From Galdieria sulphuraria (lineage: Eukaryota > Rhodophyta > Bangiophyceae > Galdieriales > Galdieriaceae): a stretch of 24,889 bases of DNA. Within the stretch, counting starts at the first letter, position 1; every line of letters begins with the position of its first letter. The translations under genes were made by a program, and so were the position numbers. The notes beneath the pieces are model-generated. The model had not been told where the DNA came from and searched no databases. It saw only the letters and a program-made list of their open reading frames with translations. Location of the stretch: positions 1 to 24,889 of the forward strand of contig NW_005178438.1 in NCBI RefSeq assembly GCF_000341285.1, in the 5' to 3' direction. Positions 18,853 to 24,889 of the stretch are shown in pieces.

Positions 18853-20433
18853 ATGAAGTATTGTGAATATTATAAGAGCCGTCCCCTTCAAGGATTGATT
18901 GTAAAAGAGTGGACAGTTTGTAGCAGCGCCTTTGTTATCGAAACCATTGAGAAACTTTTGGCTAGTGTAGGAAGACGTATATCTTCCGTTGTCTCTGTAC
19001 GTTACAGCAGCTTTAAATGCTTTTTGTTGTCTTCTTATGCTTTTCTTCTAGTCCTCGAGCTATAACGTAGCTTACCGTTGTCTGTTGGTAACTTGTGCAA
19101 CTCATCCCATGGATTCACAGTCTGGCAAGGGGACGAGTCGGGAACCACAGAAGAATGAAGTTGAAGACGAGGAAGGTTTTCAAAAAGTTGTGAGTGAGTG
19201 ACTAGTTTGGGTTTAAGTAGTTACTTTTGGTGTTGATGAGTGTTTATCTTGTAGAACGAAATAGAAGAATTGTGAGAAACATTCCAAATAACGCAGGTCC
19301 AAGAGGACGAGGAAAGAGTACTGGCCAGGGTAAGTTGAATAGAAAAGACTGTATGGTTATGAATGGTTATGATAGACAGAAGACCAACCTTTGGTGCTCA
19401 ACAGAACCAGCCTTTAGATAGAGGTCGTTCTAATAATAGAAGTAGTCATAACAGGACAGTTCGTGAGTTGAACAGAGGAAATGGTCGCCCCTTGCCTGAA
19501 ATGGGCCATTCAAAGTTCCAAGATAGAGGTCGTGTTTCCAACTCTAGTCAAAACCACAGAGTTGGTCGTGGAGGTGCCAATGTATTTGGCAACTCTAGTT
19601 CAAGAACTGTGAAAGGCAGTCGAGAAGATAAAGAAGCAACAGATAGAGGATATCCAAAGTCGAAAGGTTTCAACAGAGGTGGAAGAGGAGGTGGAGATGG
19701 AAGAGGAGAGGTAGGTGGAAGAGTTCGTAATATGGAAGGAAGAAGAGGAGGTTTTGTTGGTGAAAGTCATAGTTCTTTGAATAATAGACAAGGCAGAAAG
19801 TTTTCAGGTCCTAACAACGAGTTCTCACGAGAAAGAGGAAGAGATAGCAGAAATAATGCCAGAGTAGGTGATAGAAGAGGAGGAGGGAGAACAGACTCTT
19901 CTAGAGGAACCTATAACTCACGAGATAATCGCTTACAAAAGGGAGATAAGTTGAGAAACGATAAAGGACGTTTCGCTAATGATAGAAAAGATTCCGTTCG
20001 AAAAAGGGAAAGCGATGGCAAAAATTCCAAGAAAGTCGCTGCAAAGAAGGAACGAGGAGTTGCCCCAAAGTTTACGGAAGACTCCAAGCACAAGTTGACA
20101 TTTTATTTGCCATTCAATAGTCGTTATCTTAGAGCCTGGGTTGATCCAGGAAATGAGTTTCAAACTCCAAAGAGAAATGATTCAGGCATTGTGAAAGTTG
20201 CTTTTCGTTCTACTGATATGGAGATGTTACAAAATGAAGAAGGTATTGTGGTTACCAATGAAAAATGGACGGAGGAGAGTCCATCCGGCAAAAAGATTGA
20301 ACTGGTTCGCGTATTATTACCTTCGAATATACGCTCAGTTTATGAAATTCAACAAAGTGGCGAACCCACTCCGATTGCAAGAAAAGTGAAGAAAGCCTCA
20401 TTTGTAGTGGATCCAGGTCTGATTGTTGCTTGA
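18853..20433 (+). CDS. Arginine/glycine-rich (RGG) probable RNA-binding protein, multi-exon
   Basis: Core model: 19109-19193, 19255-19329, 19376-20433; introns of 61 nt (GTGAGT...TGTAG) and 46 nt (GTAAGT...GATAG); 405 residues. The start is acidic ('EVEDEEGFQKVVK'), then comes a long disordered region (about 40-280) full of RGG, RGR, GGR and Arg/Asn/Ser, as in proteins that bind RNA or ribosomes through RG repeats, then a Lys-rich linker and an ordered C-terminal ~120 residues ('LTFYLPFNSRYL', 'VRVLLPSNIRSVYEI') that I do not recognise. An upstream exon 18853-18996 joins through a 55-nt intron (18997-19051, GTACGT...TTCTAG) in frame to the ATG at 19109 and would add 67 residues, giving 85 fewer ambiguous bases of leader. 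Whether translation starts at 18853 or 19109 is open. Nuclear or cytoplasmic RNA role is inferred from composition only. Confidence 0.72.
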
Positions 20434-20557
20434 TTTGTTTATTTCTTTCTTAGTTGAGACAATTGGGAAGTCGTATGTTCAACTGTTGAAGTAACCTTGA
20501 TTGTCTGGAATATACAAGTCATACTGGCAAATAAAGTTGCGTTCCCATACCAGAGAG

Positions 20558-20978
20558 TTAGTGACCGGATAAATTGGCAACTACAGTGTCTAAACGTTCA
20601 AGTAGCTGATGAACCCTTTCGTGCGTTTTCTTTCGTCGAGACAATAACTGAGTTATTTCCTTTGCTTGGTCTTGTCTTTTTTCACGAAAGGCTTTTGCAG
20701 CACTCTCTCTAGACACCTATTCGGTCTGTTATATATATTGAGTAACTCTTATTCCTTCTTACTTCCAACGCGTCCACTTGTAGAGCTACTTGTAACAAAT
20801 ACTCTTCTAGAGACTTGCACTGAGATAAGAGCTGTTGCAATTCTTTCTCATTCTTATCACACGAGGAGGATATATCGTCGTGAAGTTGAATTTCCACTTG
20901 GAAAACTTCCTTTTCGAGTTTTTCCAAGTTTTCCGACGTCTCATCCAGTCTTTGCTTTACAACTTGTAAATCACTCAT
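20558..20978 (-). CDS. Small helical/coiled-coil protein, weakly BAG-like, two exons
   Basis: Exon 1 20978-20763 and exon 2 20704-20558, with a 58-nt intron (20762-20705, GTAAGA donor, acceptor in a CTAGAGAG run). The product is 120 residues, almost all charged amphipathic helix: heptad-like 'LDETSENLEKLEKEVFQVE', then 'CKSLEEYLLQVALQVDALE', then 'FREKRQDQAKEITQLL' and 'VHQLLERLD'. The order 'LEExLLxxLxxxDxLE ... REKRxxxxKxIxxLL ... LLxRLD' recalls a BAG domain (Hsp70 nucleotide-exchange factor), but length and order are not a clean match, and tubulin-cofactor- or prefoldin-like helical bundles are alternatives. ATG at 20978 is preferred; the frame is open 11 codons upstream only to a GTG. 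The acceptor was chosen among three AG steps because only this one keeps the frame. Confidence 0.6.
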
Positions 20979-21068
20979 AGGAAACTTGAATGATTTTAGC
21001 TTTAACAACACAGTTCATCAATAGAATTTTGTATATGATAATGTTTGTATCCATTTTCTGTACTATTC

Positions 21069-21241
21069 ATATATATATATTATAATAACCAGATGTATAT
21101 CAAAGAGATGCTTTCATTGGTGACTTTAAAAATAAACAAAATGTATGGATACCTGCATATAATGATCTGTTGAAAAGATAATAATATCATTCTTCTGAAC
21201 AAGGATTGTTTCTATCAAGCTTATATATATATATATATATA
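21069..21241. repeat. TA-rich microsatellites
   Basis: Two TA runs, about 21069-21082 and about 21223-21241 (nine or more TA units), in the region between the small helical protein gene and the next gene. Probably unstable length; may include the TATA element of the minus-strand gene. Confidence 0.6.
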
Positions 21242-21378
21242 TCTTTAGCTATGTCATCCATCATTTTATCAATTCAAGTGAGCCTCCAACAACTAGAAAA
21301 TATTGTTACAGCGTATCTATCTCCCCTATCCATGTAGTACTCTAGCAACTCAACTCAGTTCGTCAACATTGACCTGCA

Positions 21379-21386
21379 TATATAAA
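21379..21386 (+). promoter_or_regulatory. TATA-like box
   Basis: TATATAAA about 60 nt upstream of the ATG at 21445, the spacing seen at other genes in this window. It supports a transcript starting near 21410. Confidence 0.3.
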
Positions 21387-21444
21387 TGTCAAGATATGCT
21401 AGACATGGACAAATAATAAGGGTTCAACTAGTCTACTGGTCCAA

Positions 21445-21597
21445 ATGTCTCCCATTTCCGCAATTCTGTATGTCACTTGGACACAATTGCCAAATGAAAT
21501 CGACGATGCATTTTCGCACCCTCATACAGAATGGGAAGACTTTGAATGGCCATCAAGAGGGATTCCAATGGACAAGCCTTCTCCGCAAAGGGGTTAA
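21445..21597 (+). CDS. Possible 50-residue protein, unknown
   Basis: ATG-initiated frame ending TAA at 21595-21597. The sequence is acidic, Trp- and Pro-rich ('EIDDAFSHPHTEWEDFEWPS', then 'GIPMDKPSPQRG'), which looks more like real protein than the overlapping 127-codon frame 21386-21769 with its scattered Cys and His. The frame is open upstream to about 21406, just after a possible acceptor (GCTAG), so it could be a last exon. A TATA-like element lies upstream. I do not recognise a family; small mitochondrial membrane-complex subunits sometimes look like this, but that is speculation. Confidence 0.33.
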   Translation: MSPISAILYVTWTQLPNEIDDAFSHPHTEWEDFEWPSRGIPMDKPSPQRG

Positions 21598-21793
21598 TCA
21601 ACTGAGTTATGCTGTGAGTGAAGGAAGCTTTGTGTTGGATTGGGCGGTGTCCAGACACGATTGGCTATACTTTAAAAGCGGAGGGTTTACACTAAGCTAC
21701 ATATTCATTTTGAATTCGAGTTTTACTCAATTGTACACGGCTCTGTTGGAAAGTCAAACAGAGGAATAAGTGTATATCAAGAAACCACAATAT

Positions 21794-24700
21794 ATGAAAG
21801 TAGAAACTTCTATGACTGAACCTGGAGTTGAAGGGGGAGGATATGTTGAACCTTCCAACGCTATAAATGGAAGCGCTTCTGATGGACTGGACAATGCAGG
21901 TTTGACTGTGGCAAATGGAGTAAACAGTTACACCAAGCATAGTGAAGAAGGTTCCTCAGGCTCAGAAGAGTCTCCCAAAAAGCCAGACTTCTTTTCGAGG
22001 ACCAAACTGAGCGACGAAGAAATAAAAAGTAAGCTAGTAGAAGATGGGACTCTCAGTAAAAACGGGAGATTGAAGCTGTTGGGCAAAATCCCTTATCGCA
22101 AGCCTACCCAATTTGAACTTCGGAAGCTAGAAGTAGAAGAGAGACTTGGCAAGTGGTATGAAATTCCAAAATACAACGTAGATAGTCAAGAGTTTGATAA
22201 TGAGGCATACAATAAGTTAGTGGATGAAATCTATGAAGAGTTCGGTCAGCATTCGGGAAGAGTGGGAGTTTCTTTTCAGGATTTAACAGTCAAAGTTCCT
22301 GTCTATACAGAGCCTCCCATAAAAACTGTGTATACTGCAACAAAGGGTCTTTTACTAAAGCCACTAAAAGCTGCTTTTGGTTTTTGTAATCCCCTCAAAG
22401 GATGTAAGCCTGACAAAGGAGATACTCATGCTATCTTAAGTAATATTTCTGGATATGTTCTTCCTGGAGAAATGTTACTTGTGTTGGGACCTCCTGGATG
22501 TGGAATGTCAACCTTGTTGAATGTATTGGCCAACAATCCAGATTCAGATTTTGAGATTGAAGGACAAGTTTTGTATGGAGGTAAAGAAGCTGACTCTTCT
22601 CTTCAGCATTTTGTAAGGCTGGTTGGCCAAGAAGATTATCATATTGCATCTCTTTCAGTTCGAGATACACTTTCATTTGCTTCTGAATGTTGCATACCGG
22701 ACTTTATTCCATTTGCAGAACGTTTGCGAAGTGATCGTTTGAAGCTAGTAGCGAAAGGTCTTGGATTGGATCATGTGTTAGGAACTCCTCTTGGAAATAA
22801 CAAAATTCGAGGCGTCAGTGGAGGAGAAAAGAAGAGAGTCACTATTGGTGAAATGACCATTGGAAAGAGAGCTCAATTGAACTTATTAGATGGCTTTACA
22901 AGGGGACTTGATGCTGCAGTGAGCTTAGATATCGTTCGTAGTATGAGAAATATGGCAGACCTTGATCAGCAAGTGTTTATTTGTGCAATGCAACAGCCTT
23001 CTGAAGAGATTTATCGTTTATTTGACAAAGTATTGCTTTTAGATCAAGGCAAGTGCCTATTTTTTGGAAAGACAGAAGATGCTGTTCCTTATTTCCGTTC
23101 GATTGGATACTTGAAGCCTGAAAGACGTATGACTCCAGAATTTTTAGTTTCCGTATCTGATCCTCGAACTCACAAGTCAGCCCTTATGGAAGGATGGGAA
23201 AACAAAGCACCATCTTCCATCAATGAATTTGAGAAATGCTTCCGTGAATCTAGTTACTTTGCCAAGGTTGTTCGAGGATTTCGAGAAGAAGAACATAGCA
23301 AAATGATACCTCCAAAAGATTCAACTCCTTCTGATATTGAACGTTATTATCATCGACATGCACTTCAGCCATTGCAACGTCAAACGCAATTATTATTCAA
23401 ACGACAATTTCTAATGGAAATTAAGAATAAGCCTGCCTTGTTAACACGTTTCATTCGTTATGTGATTATGAGTCTGATTATGGGAGCTTTATTTTGGCAG
23501 ACAAGTACGGATGAAGCAGGTGCCGGTGTATTTCCGGGTATTCTGTTTATTTCTATTATTACGATTGGTTTGGGTTCTATGAGTACTTTGCCCGGTATAT
23601 ATGAGACTCGACAAGTATTCTACAAACAAAAGGATGCCAATTTCTTTGACCCACCTCCTTATATACTTGCACAAACTGTAGTAGACTTTCCACTTACCTT
23701 TTTAGAGTCTTTGATATACTCGGCTATTTTGTATTTCATGGCAGGTTTGAATTCTGCCGATGGTGGAAGAAAGTTTGGCTTCTTTTTATTTGCAATGTGG
23801 ATAATCGATATGGCTATGAGTACTATGATTCGTATGATTGGAGTTGGAACGAGATCTTTTCATGAAGCTACTGCAGTTGCTCCAGCTATTATTATATTAA
23901 ATGTTGTATTTGCAGGCTTTATTATTCCTCGAAATGATATTCCTGGTTGGTGGATTTGGCTTTATTGGTTGAGTGCTTTTAATTATATTCTTGATTCCGT
24001 CATGATCAATCAATATGTGGGACTCAAGCTCTATTGTTTGAGTAGCGAATTTGTTCCTAAACTTCCTACCCCTTTTGAATCCTATGAAACATGTCCTGTA
24101 AGTACTGGAGTTGCTTATTTAAAGGAGCGTTATGGTATTTTTACTGCAGTTTATTGGAAATGGTTGGACATTGTTATTGTCGTTGGATTTTATTTGTTTT
24201 TCTTATCTCTTTCCGCTTTGGCTTTAATGTTTATCCGATTCTCTACCAAAGCTTTTATTAGACCAGAAGGCTCCTCACCATTGGAAGAAGAACGTCTTGA
24301 ACATTCTTTAAGAGTTAGTCAAATATCATTACCACGTTTAGACTCCCAAAGCGTCTCCACATCTCCTCAAGGCAATGATGAACAAGTTGTAGTCAACCCA
24401 AGAATAGAACAAGATGCTGTTGATATGTCTGTATTGAACAATGAAGTTGGTACAGAAGAAGAACAACAAGATGCAAGAGTGGTAGATAGACAATCTACTG
24501 AAAGTAATAGAGCGGATAGTTCAGTAGCTATGAGAAGTTTTGCAGCTCATGATATTGGTTTTCGTCCAGTTTATATGACTTGGACCAACTTGAGCTATTT
24601 TGTGAAGGTTTCAAGGAAGTATGCTAAAGAAAAGACTGGTCAAGATACCAACGAATTGCAACTTCTACATGATGTCAATGGATACGCAGTTCCAGGTAGA

Positions 24701-24889
24701 ATGATTGCGTTGGTTGGAGCATCTGGAGCAGGAAAGACTACTTTATTGGATGTATTGGCTCAAAGAAAGACACAAGGTCGCACTTTGGGACAAATTTTAC
24801 TGAATAAGAAGCCTATCGATCGATTCTATCGAAGAATTGCAGGTTATGTGGAACAATTTGATATACACAACGAATACGCTACTGTAAGA
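21794..24889 (+). CDS. Full-size PDR-type ABC transporter (ABCG), 3' end outside the window
   Basis: 1032 codons without intron, still open at the window end. Layout NBD-TMD-NBD..., as in pleiotropic drug resistance exporters, which pump lipids and hydrophobic compounds across the plasma membrane. N-terminal ~110 residues are acidic and disordered. NBD1: Walker A region 'GPPGCGMST' (232-240) with Met238 where Lys is normal; signature 'VSGGEKKR' (341-348); Walker B end 'LNLLDGFTRGLD' (362-373) with Gly367 where the catalytic Glu is normal. TMD1 follows (about 550-750) with six hydrophobic segments and the 'FIIPRNDIPGWW' re-entrant region typical of ABCG. After an acidic linker rich in Glu and Gln, NBD2 begins with a canonical Walker A 'GASGAGKTT' (975-983). 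Degenerate NBD1 plus canonical NBD2 Walker A matches fungal Pdr5-like asymmetry. ATG at 21794 is the first in frame; Met7 is an alternative. Confidence 0.95.
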   Translation, partial: MKVETSMTEPGVEGGGYVEPSNAINGSASDGLDNAGLTVANGVNSYTKHSEEGSSGSEESPKKPDFFSRTKLSDEEIKSKLVEDGTLSKNGRLKLLGKIPYRKPTQFELRKLEVEERLGKWYEIPKYNVDSQEFDNEAYNKLVDEIYEEFGQHSGRVGVSFQDLTVKVPVYTEPPIKTVYTATKGLLLKPLKAAFGFCNPLKGCKPDKGDTHAILSNISGYVLPGEMLLVLGPPGCGMSTLLNVLANNPDSDFEIEGQVLYGGKEADSSLQHFVRLVGQEDYHIASLSVRDTLSFASECCIPDFIPFAERLRSDRLKLVAKGLGLDHVLGTPLGNNKIRGVSGGEKKRVTIGEMTIGKRAQLNLLDGFTRGLDAAVSLDIVRSMRNMADLDQQVFICAMQQPSEEIYRLFDKVLLLDQGKCLFFGKTEDAVPYFRSIGYLKPERRMTPEFLVSVSDPRTHKSALMEGWENKAPSSINEFEKCFRESSYFAKVVRGFREEEHSKMIPPKDSTPSDIERYYHRHALQPLQRQTQLLFKRQFLMEIKNKPALLTRFIRYVIMSLIMGALFWQTSTDEAGAGVFPGILFISIITIGLGSMSTLPGIYETRQVFYKQKDANFFDPPPYILAQTVVDFPLTFLESLIYSAILYFMAGLNSADGGRKFGFFLFAMWIIDMAMSTMIRMIGVGTRSFHEATAVAPAIIILNVVFAGFIIPRNDIPGWWIWLYWLSAFNYILDSVMINQYVGLKLYCLSSEFVPKLPTPFESYETCPVSTGVAYLKERYGIFTAVYWKWLDIVIVVGFYLFFLSLSALALMFIRFSTKAFIRPEGSSPLEEERLEHSLRVSQISLPRLDSQSVSTSPQGNDEQVVVNPRIEQDAVDMSVLNNEVGTEEEQQDARVVDRQSTESNRADSSVAMRSFAAHDIGFRPVYMTWTNLSYFVKVSRKYAKEKTGQDTNELQLLHDVNGYAVPGRMIALVGASGAGKTTLLDVLAQRKTQGRTLGQILLNKKPIDRFYRRIAGYVEQFDIHNEYATVR

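Noticed and set aside
21386-21769. 127-codon plus-strand frame before the ABC transporter
   Set aside because: Residue mix looks random (scattered Cys, His, Trp) and it overlaps the more plausible 50-codon frame at 21445-21597.
1-24889. Search for retroelements, virus-like elements, CRISPR arrays, tRNA and rRNA genes
   Set aside because: No long terminal repeats, integrase, reverse-transcriptase or capsid-like frames, spaced repeats or tRNA-like T-loops were recognised by eye.

Overview
The window looks like nuclear DNA of a compact, AT-rich unicellular eukaryote. A cyanidialean red alga of the Galdieria type is the best guess: most introns I can place are short GT-AG introns of about 42-76 nt, genes sit close together on both strands, TATA-like boxes lie 25-75 nt upstream of several start codons, and there are sugar-porter paralogues, a cytosolic-type alpha-mannosidase and a PDR-type ABC transporter. 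The organism is inferred from these traits, not proven. There are no bacterial operons, CRISPR arrays, tRNAs or rRNAs, and I saw no recognisable retroelement or virus-like element.

Left third (1-6407): a 5'-truncated SAM-like reading frame carries ten N bases placed in a clearly non-random way. It is followed by a fragment with a thioredoxin-fold (phosducin-like) look, then a long P-loop-NTPase-like / PD-(D/E)XK-nuclease-like frame (1464-3086) whose 5' part is not intact. From about 3985 to 6407 there is a run of coding-like segments. Several of them can be joined through short introns, and they resemble a gamma-tubulin complex component (GCP family). None of these models is certain.

Middle (7010-16554): an intact minus-strand MFS sugar porter (one intron), about 2.5 kb with no convincing gene, then a second sugar porter that keeps the same intron position but is a pseudogene with three lesions. 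Head-to-head with the pseudogene is a GH38 alpha-mannosidase (three exons) that is full length except for a 5-bp tandem duplication that breaks its frame. Together they suggest a carbohydrate-use neighbourhood that is partly decaying, or that contains sequence errors.

Right third (16555-24889): a minus-strand C3HC4 RING-finger protein (three exons), a plus-strand arginine/glycine-rich probable RNA-binding protein (three or four exons), a small minus-strand helical protein (two exons), a possible 50-residue protein, and the first 1032 codons of a full-size PDR/ABCG transporter. The first nucleotide-binding domain of that transporter is catalytically degenerate and the start of the second is canonical. 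The transporter runs off the window end. I found no evidence of a new multi-gene system. The most useful observations are the masked-stop pattern in the first 300 bases, the frame-breaking duplication in the mannosidase, the paired decay of its neighbour, and the asymmetric ABC transporter.
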